From positions 45,281,326 through 45,345,325 of the forward strand of contig NC_031799.1 in the NCBI RefSeq assembly GCF_001522545.3: DNA of 64,000 bases, in the 5' to 3' direction. Below, in pieces: positions 48,531 to 62,271 of this stretch. The translations under genes were made by a program, and so were the position numbers. This DNA comes from Parus major (taxonomy: Eukaryota; Chordata; Aves; Passeriformes; Paridae). Position 1 is the stretch's first letter, and the number at the start of each line of letters is the position of its first letter. Under the pieces are notes generated by a model. That model was not told the DNA's origin. It searched no databases and saw only the letters and a list, made by a program, of their open reading frames with translations.

Positions 48531-51500
48531 GCACAAGAGATATTTGTCCCATGGCAGAGATCATGGAGTCATACAATAATAGAAGCATCAAATGCTTGGG
48601 TTGCAAGTGTTCTTGTTATTACAAACAATCAAAAAATATTTATTTTACTTTTCCCATTGATTTTAAAAATACTTAAATATGTGTATTTTCTATATATGTA
48701 TGAGCAAAAGTCAAGCTCATTACAAGTTCATCCCAATAGAGAATTCACAAGCAGATCTATTGGTAGAGAGGGTTTAATACAGGAACATAATGCTTGTCCC
48801 TATCTGCATCTGCCACTGCAGTATTCAATATTCTCTTGTCCTTGATATCTTCTTGTCAGAATATCATGAGGCTGCTTTCATTACTGGAAGGACTTGTTTC
48901 TCCATGACATAGGTCAAATTCTACCCTAAAAAACCCTTGCAGTCTATTTAGATTGTGGATGAGCAAATAGGTGTTATTGTGATCCTACACTTAACGTTGT
49001 ACCAGGACAGTCTGAAAGCTGAAAGTCTGAAATCACCGATTTACTCCACAATGTTGGTAAGCTGACCAGAAGCAGTCTAATGGCTTGCACAGGTCTAAAG
49101 GAAGACAGTGCTTGGGAAAGGGCTGCTCTAGAAATTAGGACCAAATTAATTCTCCTTGCAAGCAAACTTAGAGGGAAGTCAGCTCTGGGAGCAGTTGTTA
49201 AGTAACTTAATTGCTCATTTATAAAGCAGCAGCAGGGAAAAAAACCCTCAATTTTAAGCCATCAGGTGGTTTGGGGTGTTAAAGTACTCTTTCTTTGAAT
49301 TCCCACATGAGTGACATTTAAAAGGAGTTAAAGGGCAGAGTATATATTAGTGAATTAAATTGCACAGATGGTGTAATTACGCAGAAATAAGCATCCAAAA
49401 CACAGGAAAATTAGTGTTACACTTAAAGTGAAATCTTAATATATGAAAATGCAGTTAAAGCAGTCAAAAAGCCTTTTATCTTTTCCTTAGAGTGACACTA
49501 TGAGGGAAAAAAGGGAAAGGGAAAAAAAGCATTAAATGAAATGTGCCTTCGGTTTCACTTGCAAAATCTATAATATTTAGCATGTTTATCATAAATGTAT
49601 GGACTTCCTTCTCCACTACAGCCAGAGAGTGAATCAACAAATTCCATATTTTAATTGCTGCTAGGTTACAGACTCCTAGCTTTAGGATTCTACGTGAAGA
49701 CAACTGAATTTCTAGACTTAGTGACAATACCTTTAAGTCATGTGATTTTCAACAAGTACAGGAAATTACAAGCAAGCAGCTGATCATGAACCTGAAGAAA
49801 CTGAAAAATGTAGTACTGGAGGCAAAGAAAAGGCCTGGGAATGAGAGTACGTTGTAATGAGAGTAGAATCACAATCAGTTTTATGCAGATTTGTAGCACA
49901 GGCCACTGCTGGAATTTTCCTGGCATCAAACAGTGGAAAATATGAAATGAGGGAGCAGCATCTGCCTGACAGGCTATTAATGGCAAAGTTGTTCTTCTGA
50001 AGAAGACTGACTTGTGATGCCCATCTGAATCAGTGAAGTCACATATATTTTATTAAAGTGATCAAAATTATGATAAGTGATCAGCACAAGAATCTAGATG
50101 AAAAAAATAATTTTGATGCCAACAGGAAGGTGAAGAATACAGAGCTACTTGCTTTGACTGCTTGGGTATCTCAGTTGTTGATTTAGGGATTACAAGTATT
50201 TTGTTGCATATCTGCCAGTTAACCAGGCTTCCTCACACACCTGTTTATGAAGAAGCATCAGTCTTCTAGTCCAGACAATCTTCTAGAATGACAGTTCAGA
50301 TTACCTCATCTTGTAAGACGTTCCACTACGAAGAGCAGGCACAATGACAGAATGGAGTCCAGAAGTGAACTGTCCACCAATCAGACCTCCAGTGACATTA
50401 TATATGGAAAACTGGGAACTTCTTTGACTTTTGTGAAGTCATAGAAATACCACTTCATTTTCAGCACACCACCTCCTACCACTCCACTGCCCCTTCCTGG
50501 AAGAGGTCTAATCAGGTTAGCAGTCTCCATTGTATTCCAAGACTTCCATTCCCTAAGGTAAGCAGAGATGATGGGAAGATCCAGGGAGCGGCCAATCAGT
50601 CATTCATCTTCTTGTGCACCTCCTGCTCCTCTTGACTCAGTACTCCAACATTTGGAAGAGATTATAAGAATGAAAGCAAAAACCACTGGACCCTTAAAGC
50701 CACAGATGCATTTTTCTTACCACCCAGTAAATTCAGCGTGTATCTGAGGTTAATTGCAGTTACTACATTCAGTTTGCGCTTGTCCCAAAGCTAGTTCTTT
50801 TTTCTTAGTCAAAGCAGCTCGAGTGTATAGGTTCACTTCCCTCCATGGCCTCAGGTGTTTCAGACACACATCACTTAGCAAAGCACCCCCAAGTGCCAGG
50901 GTGTTTTAGTGAGGAGCAAAGAAAAGCCCTTAGAGGTCACAGATTCTCACTTGAGGCTCATGATCCAGCCCTTTTTCTGGTGCCTCATCCAACAGCAGGC
51001 CTCAGAGATATCTTCAAGAGAAGCTAATAGGTTGTTCCTTTAGAAAGATGGGAACATCTGCTTGTCCCGCAAAGATAACATCTCAAGGCACACATGCTTG
51101 CGACTTCTTGCTAATGTGGGTAACTTTGAAATTAGGAGAGTGGCTGTCAAATGTGCCCCACTCTGTGAAATATCACATGTACCTGCACACCATTCAAATG
51201 ATCTTCAAGAAGTTTGGGGCTCAGGACCTGACATATGGTACGCTGCCTTGAGAAGCTGGTTTTCAGATTTCTGAAGGATGGTTCTTACCGGTGAATATGT
51301 TTAGGCCATCTTTAGGAAAGGCCTAAATTCACTAGTCCAAAGAAGAAAAATGGGGTCAGATCAGATAAAAACCTCACCACATCCAATACCGAGCAAGTGC
51401 AAGAAATATGATCTTGATAAATAGACCATATTAGGCCAGGATTTGAACAGCAGTTTCACACGTAAATGCAATAAATGCAGCTGAAGAAATATGTGGGCAT

Positions 51501-54500
51501 CTTCATTAAAGAATACCACTACTGTATTTTACTAATCTCAGCAGTGAAAAGAGCAAATCACAAAGCTGGGTTTTATAGGGAAAAAAAACTCCAGCTGACA
51601 GATGCCTCCTTTCCCAAGACCATGTCTTCCTTTGAATGTTAATATGGGGACTTCTCTTGTGCATTCCTTGACCTCATCAAACTATCTGTATGAAAGAAAG
51701 AGAATATGATGATTAGCTACTGAATATGCTGAAATAAGAGTAAAAGCAAATTGTGTGTGAACTGAAATGGGTTTTTGATTTTCTGAGTTTCTAATTTAAT
51801 TTTCATTAACACATCAGAAATACAATTTTTCCTGCTAGCTGTGGTTTCAGTAATATCAATTAGCCAGTCTCAGGGCACGTGTGATTATCTAGACATGGGC
51901 ATAACCTTTGAAAGATGGAAAGGTTCCTGTCTGTTCCTTAATTCTTGTCTGTGACACAATTATCTCTGTACAAGAATATCTTTCACTATTAGTGGTATTT
52001 ATTAGGCACAAATTAATTTGAGCAAAAACATAAAATTAATTTTATTCTTAGATTCTGAAGAAGACAGAATTAATGTCATATTAAAGATCACACATTAAAC
52101 CAAGAGAGAGAAAGAATTTTGTTTTTACTAGTGCAGATGCAAAGATGACAATTCCATCAGCAACTGGAATTTCCACCTGAGCCCTCACAGAAAAATCCTG
52201 CCTGCTTCTCCAGTTGTGGGGGACTCTCCTAAACCTTGGATCAGTCCCTGCAAGAGGGAACATTGCAGAAAGATGGGGAGGAGGAGAAGTATCTTCAATT
52301 CATGTTTTATGCTTTGGATTTGGGGTATGCGCTTGCTTCTCAGGTGTGAAGCAAAATCAGTAAAGTTCTAAGCAGTGCCACAAATCAAAACTCCTAAATG
52401 TGAAGCTGAAACATTTTGCAAATGTTACCCCAGAGAATAAAATGTGTCCCTGGAGCTCATCTCACACAAGCCCAACAAAATACAAGCTTGTTAGCAAAAA
52501 ACCCAAAGTTAATACAAATTATTCAGTCTCCATAGTGGTATGTGTGTCATGTCACAGTCTCTTTATTCATGATCCACTCTTATTGAAACTGTTCAACAGA
52601 CCTTCCCACAAGGACTGGCTCTTGAACTTCTCTTTTATCATGGAGTGATTTGTTGGAGTTCTGAACTGGAAAGGCCAAAATTTTATGAATCCTGTAAAGT
52701 CTTCTATTTCTATAAAGATTTGTTCCCTCAGGACACACTCAGGGTCTCAAAGTCTTTGAGTACTTCAGCTCTAAATACATCGGTCTATATTTTGTTGTAC
52801 AGCAGCCTTTCTCAAATAAATGGCATCTGCTTTCAAGGGCAGATGGATTTCTTCTGTCCCATCTGGTGCTGGGCAGATCATCTGTTTGTGCTGAATGTTG
52901 CATGGAATAGAGGTGACCATTGCTTCTTATCTAAGGTCCAAAGTTCTCTGTCTTCCTTCACTTCTGGTGCAATTACTCGATCCTCTAGAAACACTACCTA
53001 GCACAGTGGAAGACCCAAACACTGAACCAGAAATGTAGCTGCCTCCTGGGAGAAAAATAGAATTGTTCTAGTCATCAAGCCATCATCCAGAAAGTCTGGC
53101 TTTCCATGCAACCCAGGCCTTACTTCTGTACACCCAAGCAAGGCCAGTTCTGTGCACAACCCGTTTCTCCAGCAGAATGTCCCAAATGATACCTTTCTAT
53201 TGTCTTTCCTCACCTGGAATTATTCTGGTCTACATTTCTTGTAAAGTCTTGAAAGCAGCAGTGTTCTTACACTGCTCTGGAAGCTGTAAAACAGGAGATT
53301 ATACGATCAGGAGTTACAGGAATGGTTTGCTCAAAACCAGAATGCAAATGATTCACCTAAGAGCAGGGCTTTTCTTTCCTTTTAAGCAAAAAAGAAGTAA
53401 GCCTGAGTCAGCCTGGCAAACTGCCTCAAAAACACACAGCACCTGCCCAAAGAACACTGCTTTTCCCTCTCTTTTGGGTGACTCCTGAACACCAATCAGG
53501 ATTCCCCCACCTGTGATTGCTCTAATTGCCAGGACTCTTCTGGCTTCATGATTTGAGGGAGCATCTGTTGAATGGTCCATGTGCTACACAATTGCTGTCC
53601 TCACACACAAATTCAGTTAAGGCAGATCCCAGGGAAGTGTGATTTATCATGAAAAGTTCAAATGAGCTGGGCCTAGGCTATATCACAGCTGCTCCTCTGA
53701 GATCTGGAAAGAGAACAGTCAAAATCTGTAGTCTGTCCTGGGAGTCAATACCTGGAATAAAAGTCATCTTTACCTTCTCTGCTGCAGTACCGACAGACCC
53801 ACAAAACTGGTAAAGCTATCTCACATTAAGACTTTTCCACATTCATACAGACTTGCAGCCAGCAGAATGACAGCTGATAATGAGCTAATTTTAGACACTT
53901 TCAAAGGTCTAGCAAAAAAATAGGAAATACTAGAAAGTCAAATACAAGTGTAAATTTAGGGGAAATGAACTTCCGCTCACAGTCTGAGGTACCTTACAGG
54001 CTGATGCTAATGCCCTGTCAGAGAAAACAAACATGGAGTCAATTATAGTCAAATGTGTTTATCTTGATATGAATGGATCTTAGTGGATTAAAAAAAAACA
54101 TTCTTGAGGTAAAGAAGAATGGAGGAAATGGTCTTGAGTGACAGAAGTAGAAAGCTTGCCAAAGCACTGTTAATTCAGCAGTTCTACACTGAGCATTTTT
54201 CCACAATGTGTTTACATGAGCTCATACAGTGTGATAGAAGCACTACTAATCATTTAGACAGTCAAAAGCAGGCTGTAATTCATCACTACACCTGCATAAG
54301 AATAACTTTCTTTACATTCCTTTTGCTAGTCCTTCAGGATTACTTTTATTAACAATCTGCCCAGTATAAATATATGTAGCTAAGTTAATTTCCTTAAAAT
54401 CAGACTTTGTACTAGAAATAGTCACAGAACCATCATCCCTAATAATGCAGCATGCATCACTGTAATATTTCTTCAAATCAAATTGAAATCTAAAAACTGG

Positions 54501-56027
54501 CTGTAAAAAGAAAAATACTAATTGCTGCTTCTTATTGCAATTATGAATGTAGCTTGTATTCACAAGAAGATTTTCAATGCAGTCAGCACATAAAGATGAC
54601 AGACACAGTTGTCACTAGGTACATACTTCAAAGAAAATCTTTGAGAACTTCTTGTCATGCAGTCAGGAAAAAAAGAATTCTAATTCCATGGTGATGGATG
54701 GTTTCTTCATCGCTTTTAATTCCCTGACCGCCTTAATTTTTGCCCGCAGCTTTAGGAGTCTTCTTGATTTATCAGTTATTTGTGTGGAATCATCAGCTTC
54801 TGTTAAATGCCTGGCCTAGCAGAAACATGAACAGCTCTAGGAATAAACCCAACCTGACAAGAGCAGCTGATATTTAGAGGGGTTTTAATTATTTCTGAGC
54901 TATGGTAGCATAGATAGGATTCATCTGAAACTTTCCCTCCTAAGAAATGTTTCAGTTTAGAGATAAATCACACTTCAGTGGGGGACGGGTTCATGCTGTC
55001 ATGCTAACACAAGTGAACTCAGTTATCTTCTGGAGCTACACAAACACCTCTGGTGGGCACTTCCCTTTTCTAAAGAGCTGAAGTCTCTCATAGTATGAGG
55101 GTATTCAACACTCTACCAGCATGCTACCAGGAGTGGATGATTTTTCTGAAAAGCCTGTGTCCAGCTGGCCTGTTGTTCTGGGCTCAGTGCATTTGTCCAT
55201 AAAGCACTGTTTGCACAAGAGGGATCAGGTCCCTCCCTTCTTGTATCCTTGGCATTTGTAGGTATCCAAATGCTTATGAGCAAGGACTCTCATGCTCCTC
55301 CTCCATTCAGCACACACACATGCACAAACCCCAATTCCTGCATAGTTCTTTGTGGGGAGGGGGAATGAGATCCCCTGAAGAAGCAGTGGTTTGGTAGGTA
55401 TGGTTTGATCTTAGAGTCTTTACAACACTTGTGCAGGACGTGACTATTCTGAGGGATAGAACTTACAAATATTTTTAGCAGAGTAATTTAACTTTCCTAT
55501 TGAAGCCCATTTACTTATGAATCTGTAATCAAGATTCAATACTCATGAAATTAAAATATTTATGCCCTTCGCAAATTATTGTGCTATAGAAATATTGAAA
55601 AGAGATACAGTAGTGTTGTGACTTCTTGTCTCCCACTCTGAAATCATGAGAGTTGTCTTTATGTAAGATATTACTCTGAAAGATATGTAGTTAACGTGCT
55701 CTCCAGCCAGACTTTCATCATCCTTTTACCACTCCATCCCATTACCCCACTATGTTTATTGAAGAATGATTTTCTCAGGTCTAGGTTTCTTTTCTTGAAG
55801 CTTGATCTGTTCTTCATAATTTCTAGGAATTCATTCAAATGGTATTCCTATGATTTTGGGCAAGCTTTCTTGGATAACTTCACTGGGGCATAATAGAAGA
55901 CTTTAGCCCCAAGACAGTTTGGACACTTGGACTGAGTCAACATAATGTCGCAGAATCTTCTGGATAAGGAAATAGGACATAATGCTGTAAGCATGTATCA
56001 GCCTTGTTTTAAATTTATCATAGCACC
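48531..56027. other. Unassigned sequence
   Basis: The largest stretch without a recognised element. Open frames reach 118 codons (52645-53001 +), none with a known motif. The interval 54690-54970 reads like unique, non-repetitive DNA and might be a conserved non-coding element. A minus-strand frame 54312-54500 preceded by an acceptor-like tttttctttttacag is a weak exon candidate. Confidence 0.45.
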
Positions 56028-56581
56028 ACAGAATCATAGAATGGCTTGGGTTTGAAGAGGACCTTGAGATTATCTAGTTCTAACACCACTGACATGGCTA
56101 GGCCAGATTCCTCAGAGTCCCGTTATGACCTGGCCATGAACACTTTCAGAAACCGGGTTATGTACATCTTCATCTGTGCCAGTGTCTCACTATCCCCACA
56201 GTAAAGAATTTACTAATCTAAATCTAAAATCTAATCTAAAATTACGCTTTCAATTTGAACCCATTCCCCTTGTCTTGTCACTACCTGCCTTTCTAAATAA
56301 TCTCTCTCCATCTTTTCCGTAAGTTCCCTTCAGAGACTGGAAAACCAGTTAGTTTATCCCAAAGCTTTCTCTTTTCCAGGCTGAACAGTCCCAATTTGAT
56401 CAGCTTTTCTTCATAGGAGAGGTTCTCCATTCTTCTGACTGTTGTGTCTTCCTCCTTCAGACTCACTCTAACAGGTCCATGTGCTTCCTGTGCTGGGACC
56501 CCAGAGCTGGATGCAGGGGGGTTCCAGGTCAGGTCTCACCAGAGCAAAGCAGAGGGGAAGAATCCCTCCCTTACCCTGCTG
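56028..56581 (-). mobile_element. CR1 LINE, 5'-truncated
   Basis: Starts on the + strand with cacagaatcatagaatggct (complement of CR1 3' repeats). It proceeds through 'gaccttgagattatctagtt', 'ccccacagtaaagaattta', 'cttttccaggctgaacagtc' (56371-56390), 'cttcctgtgctgggacccca' (56484-56503) and 'ggtctcaccagagcaaagca', the same order as in the copy at 41555-42362. Heavily mutated, with no long frame left. A local aatctaaa duplication (56214-56240) lies inside it. Confidence 0.92.
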
Positions 56582-58989
56582 ATTTTATAAACAGTTGTTA
56601 GCTTTTGAAATATGTGCTTGGGGCCTCTTTTTTTCAATTTTATTGAATTGTTGGTAATCAGGAAGCTATGGCAATTATGTAACATATGGAAAGAAAACCT
56701 TCATTTTATTTAGCAAACGATGCATAACTTTCTTAACACAAAACAGGTTTTTATTTATGCTATTAGGTCAAGTTATGCTTCAAAAGAAATTGAAATTAAT
56801 TAGAAGACTGTAGTACATCTTTTAAAATCTGCTTTTATTTATATTATCTGCTTTAAGTCAAATATACCTAGAGGAGAAAAAAAAATCAGGACAGGTCTTA
56901 CATCCTGGAACTGATTTTTCAAACAAAATTACCACAAATACTGAGCAAAGGGGTTTAATAGCCTAAAGACCGTCACTAGATTTCAAGATCTCAAAATAAG
57001 TTCCCACTCATAATACACAGGAAAAAATACATTCTGCCTCTCTTTCTCCAGACATCATCCAGTTTCCTCAACTCCCAGTAAACCAGTCACTGAAACAATT
57101 TTGGTATCCACAGGGACATTTTTTCTGCAGTGTGTACATGGACATCAGGTTGAGTATGCTTTCCTGTCCCAGTATGGCTGGGATTTTCAATACAGCCTTT
57201 CACAGGTCACATTTACTCTTGCTCTGTTCCTGAAGATGCATAATAGAGGTAAGTCACTTGACTAAATGTTATCAAATGTACTTACCTTTGATATTTATTA
57301 TGTTATGAAATTATGTCTGTTGAATGGGTTTTCTATATTTACATTCATTATTTGCCTTTAAATTGCCAAGAAAATTTGCATTCTTTTGGAGCTACAAAGT
57401 ACAACAGTCTGAGACTGACAACAGAGTTCTCCTCTGACAGGGAGATCCATCTTTCTCTGCAGAAAGATAAATTAGGCAGAGCATTAGATTATAGATTTAT
57501 TTTTATTTTTTTTTTAATAAGTCACAGCTAGGTGATGAGGTATCAAAAAAAAAACCTGTACAGCAGTAGATCTTTTTTTTTGGTACCTTTGTTTTCCTCC
57601 ATAGTTGTCATATACTGAAATGATTGTGCGATTTTGGAAATCTTTCAACTACCAGAATCAGAATCTATGGAGTTGTTTAGATATTCTTCTGTGGATTCAT
57701 GCATTTCTTGAGTCCATTTTCCAGTAGAGTCTTTCCTCTTTCCACTAACGAAATCTGCATGTCTCTTTCAGGATGTCTCAGTGCTTAGCCAAGAGAAGCA
57801 CAGCTGCTTTCCACTTCTAAGTGACCTTGTAAGAACCATTAGCTAGTCACGCAAGAGAGAAGATAAAAGAGCATCTGAACAGCCTTAGGGTTTCTTGGCA
57901 CAAAAGGCCAAAAATAGATACACTTCTTTTTCTAAATTTCTGTAAATTTCTGTGCATTTCCAGACTTGTTAAAATGAGCACGCATTTCAGGAAAAAAAAT
58001 CACCTCTAGCTTCAGGACCCCTCTACATCCTGCATTTCTCTAGCACCTCAGAAAAGGAGCTAGTTTCAGCAAGGTACAAGATGTGGGTGTATCAGGCTTA
58101 CTGGATGTTCTGTAAAGGATCTAGCTTCATGCCTACCCCACCAAGTCTGGGTATGAACCATGTGTTTCCCTGTGCAGAAATGGAGCTGTTACCCAACTGT
58201 ATAAAGTTTTCCAGGTTTGTCTCTTTGCAAGATTGTCACAGCACGATCAAAGCAGAACCTTTTTGTTCTTTCCATTTTGGTGGTACTACTCAAGAGGCAA
58301 CATCAAGTTCCACTGGGTCCTCTAGGCCTGTGCCACACCTTACATCTGCTTGTAAATTTCCTAAAAGATGACAGACCACTAAAAATAAACTTTCTCTAAA
58401 AGTCTTTAACCAGAGAATGCCCAGAAGGTGTGAGGTATATTCAGTGTGGAAAAGCCAAACTAGTATTGCTGTCTGCACTACAACAGGACATCCTAGGGCC
58501 CTTGATAATGAGCAGTGTAGGAGAAAGCCCTCTTCATCCACAAGGCAGCCAGAGTGTAACCTTCAGCTCACACTTACTTCATCATCATCTTTGGGACATC
58601 CAGCATTAAACACTGGTCTGAAAACAAGACAAGCCTCAAATACAAAAGACAGTGTGTCCTAGAATAATCTATAAATGTTGCTAAAAGAGACAGTACTTTA
58701 GTCAAGGCTGCCTAACATTTAGGATATCATTATCTCTTCAAAGCCACTGACATGCAGCGTCTGTGCTAGATAATATATATACCTTCAGAACAAGAAAATA
58801 CCCAGGACCCAAGGAAACAGGAAACCAGAGCATACCCTGGCAACAGAAATTGGTCTTCAGGACCAGGTTTGCTCTTGTGCTTCTGTTCGAAGAAGAGCAG
58901 AGACATACACCTATGAACACACACACAGTAAATACAGGTTCAGAGAGACATACAGGCTTATCTGACAGGAAGGATAGAGGTGAAAGTAT

Positions 58990-59048
58990 AAAGAAGAAGA
59001 GGGAGGGAGGAAGAAGAGGGAGGGAAAAGAGGGAGAGAGAAGGAGAAT
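58990..59048. repeat. GA-rich purine tract
   Basis: About 60 bases of pure A/G except for ends, built from gaagaag, gagggag and gagaga units. Confidence 0.9.
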
Positions 59049-59758
59049 GATAGACACACATGAAGTTACACAAGCACAGCACACCACACCTGGATTGTTT
59101 TCTCTTCATAGAAGACTTCAGCTGACAGGGTCTTAATGTTTGAGAGGATTGCCTTAAGTCTTCCTTTGCAATTGTCCCAAACTTCAAGTATACAGGAATT
59201 TCTCTTCTCAGGGAAGTTAGGAAGGGAGACAAAGTGTCTTAGAAAACCAGTACACCTTTCTCATAATGTAAATGAAGACAGTTCAGCAGACATTCAGAAA
59301 AATACTGTCATTCTTACTGCAGTGCTGGAGTAAGTAATTCTGTATAATTTCATATACATAAAATTATACAGAAATCTTTTGTGGGCAACACTAAATTCTC
59401 CAAGAATGCATCCTAAAAGAGAGAAAGCAAAACATCAACATGTTGAGCTAAAAATTCTGTTTTGTTTTGGTGTGAGTCAGAGGTTTTCTGTAACAGTGAC
59501 TTTCCCCATAAATAGAAAATTCTGGTTCAGTTCCATTACTGAGAAGATATCTAGCAGATTCAAAGCATCACAGAGATCCATGCATAACAAATGTGCTGAA
59601 TTTCTGTGAAACAAACATCAGCTTCTTATGGTATGGGTAGTACTCATTGCACCAAAGATTGACTTCATGGTTTAAAAGAGAGAATGAAGAATCTTAACGC
59701 CATTTCTTACTGCAAGCAAAACCTTCAATACAACAAAGATGAATAAATATGTGTTTTT

Positions 59759-59842
59759 AAAAAAAAACCAAAAAAAACAACCCCCCCCAAAAATGAACTA
59801 ACAGGGAAAAACACAAACAACAAAGCAAAAAACCCCACCCCA
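59759..59842. repeat. A/C-rich simple repeat
   Basis: A runs broken by C, with an eight-C run near 59781-59788. Confidence 0.8.
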
Positions 59843-61284
59843 TAATAACTTATCACTTGGCAGCAGGAATTGATTTTTGTGAAATACTTTTGGAGATTTC
59901 AGAACGGGAAACTGATTCTGTTTTTTTAATTTGACACAAGGACACATCAAATTTTTACTTTCAAATCCTGAAAAACATTTTAGAAGGGTCTCAGGAGGAT
60001 TAAATTCCTTGCAGATTAGATTTAACATATATGCCTTCTCTGACAGGGGCATTGCTCTTCACACTGGCTCACATTTATGTCAAGTGGCAATTTCCAAGGT
60101 CTTCCAGTACTGTGAGACATTCCGTATTAATTAATGCTTTTAGAAGCTTAGTAAGTTTTCTATTTTTCAATTTCAGCTTTAAAAACACATGAAAATTTTA
60201 TGTGTTGACATACCTAGTCTGACACCAGGTCACAACTCTTCTGGAGGCATTAATAATGATCTGGAAGCCCAGCACATTTTGTCTATTATGCAGTCTGATG
60301 AAGATATTTTAACATTTCTTGTTAGACAGTTAAAATGCACTTGAGCTCTTAAAATTATGACACATTAATAAGCACTGTAAGAGAGTGATATATATACTGC
60401 AGGATATACTCAGGAGTTTTTCTGTCAAGGAAGGTGAAAAAAAACATTGTAATTATTCAGAAAACATTATTTTTTTATCAACTGTCTTTCAAAAAGAAAA
60501 AAAACTTTGTCTCTTACATAGAGTTCCAAGCAACATAAAAATGTTCTGGATTGCTTCAGCAAGCCAAATTTTGTTCTGTTTGAGCCAGTTCTGTTTGCTT
60601 TGTTTGTTTTTTATGAGTATGACAATTCTTTGGACTAAAGGTTTGTTTTGTTACTCTGCCCTATCTGTCTTACATTGTCTGATTTGAGTTCTCCACCTAG
60701 ATTATGGATACCTTACTCTGAGAAAAGGGCATATATTCGTCTTGGGAACCTTTATTTGCAGAATTGCAGAATTGGGTGTTTTGGCAGCATCGCACAGAGA
60801 GGAGTCTGACAGTATGAGTTCTCTGTTCAAAGCAAATCCAAATATTTCATCAATTCTAAAATGAAATGCTGAGAATCTTCTTTTTAAGAAGAATCAAAAT
60901 ATTTTGACCCCTCACTATTATTTCTGTAGAATAATATTTCACAACATTGACATTTTCCACAGGTTTGCCATTTACACAAAAACGTAGGCTGGTAGAGATT
61001 TCTAGCACTTTCCAGTACTCTCCTTTTGCTTAAAGCAGGGTCAGCTAGATTTGCTTGCTAAGGAACTCCTCCAGTAAAAGTTTAGATATCTTCAAGGATC
61101 TCCCCAGCTCTCTTGTGGGGTGCACAGCTGTCAAGGGAAATAAGTTCTTCCACATGTCAGATGAGGGTTTCCTGTGTATTTATGGCCATCATATTTTATT
61201 TTCTCACAGTCCAGAAAAAGTCTGCCCCATCTTCTGTATGTTTTTTCCTGTGAGAATGGATCACACCCCACCACACACCTGTCG

Positions 61285-61615
61285 CTAGAGGACACAAAAT
61301 GATTCACACTACTACCGTCAGCGTTAGAACAAAAACTCGTGACTTTATTCTTAACTCCAGTATTTATAGATTCTCGGCAACGACCAGGGATTGGATAATT
61401 AAGTTACCGCCTTCCCAAGCACACTGGTCATGCGAAACATCCATCAAAAGACGTTTCTCAGAAGGAATGCATAAACATCTATATTTACAGTTACTTTCCT
61501 GGGAAAGCAGCTACAATTATGAAAAACAAAATCAGAAGGCTTAATTTTCAGGGTGACACACACCACCCTAGCAAAAGGGGTAACCTGCAAACTTGGGTGT
61601 AAACTTGGGTGCATG
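61285..61615 (-). mobile_element. ERV LTR fragment, minus strand
   Basis: On the minus strand there is an AATAAA signal (complement TTTATT at 61344-61349), followed 3' by 'gttctaacgctgacggtagt' (complement 61314-61333). Upstream of the signal come 'gaatctataaatactggag' (complement 61357-61375), a TATA-like box in a plausible place, and 'cccaggaaag' (complement 61497-61506). Spacing and wording fit an avian ERV LTR of a type different from the other LTRs here, from memory only. A 12-base tandem repeat (aaacttgggtg[t/c]) is at 61589-61612. Ends are not defined. Confidence 0.5.
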
Positions 61616-62271
61616 ACACACTCAAAATTGCCTGACGTGGCTTGAGCCCCAGCTGATAATCGTGATGAAGAGATGTTTGACCTTCAGACAGACAAAACCA
61701 TAAGCAGGAGATTAACAAGCAACTTTTGAGTCATATAGAAAAACAGAAAAGGAGCATGGAACTGTGGTGATGGGGAGCACCCCTGGAGGGGAGCAGTGAG
61801 GTTGGAGCAGCAGTCTGGCAAATTTGGCACTGTAAGAAACAGCACTGCTGGTGTCACACAGTCCATCACAGACAAAGGCACCTCCACAGCCTGGAACATC
61901 TCCCTCCCCACTGCCAGCAGCTGCACTCCAGCTGGCTGGGGCTCAAGGGCATGCAACTCCAGCGCTGGGAATGCACAGGGACCACATGACACCTTTCCCA
62001 CTGGAGCAGGATATGTGGACTTCACAGAGCAGCCTAAGCCCTTCTGAACATTAAGTGTCTCTATCTCCTGTGGCACAGAGGAGCACTGTGTTAGGAGAAT
62101 CACATTGCCAAGAAAAAGAAATGCATGAAATTCACATTTCAAAGTGCAGGAGGGAACTGCACGTAACTGTGTGAAAGTGGAGGAGGCGAGGGCTTTTGGA
62201 GGTTCTTATTTTGGAGGCTGGAAAGTGTTTACACACATTTAGTAGTTTATCTGTTGTAATGCTGATAACAG
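61616..62271. other. Unassigned spacer, moderately GC-rich
   Basis: Between an LTR fragment and a CR1 copy. A minus frame of 152 codons (61684-62142) is Leu/Val/Cys/Pro-rich without recognised domain. This could be ERV internal sequence linked to the LTR on its left, but I cannot show it. Confidence 0.4.

Larger units (their letters stand above)
56582..61284. other. Unassigned sequence with simple repeats
   Basis: No gene recognised. The minus frame at 58738-59232 (164 codons) runs across a purine-rich tract, which gives its Leu/Ser/Phe/Pro-rich middle, and is not convincing. Simple repeats at 58990-59048 and 59759-59842. Confidence 0.45.

Noticed and set aside
58738..59232. 164-codon minus-strand frame
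   Set aside because: Its middle is the translation of the GA-rich tract; no domain recognised.
61684..62142. 152-codon minus-strand frame as an ERV env remnant next to the LTR
   Set aside because: No Env hallmark (furin-like site, CX6CC, transmembrane anchor) could be seen, so it was left unassigned.
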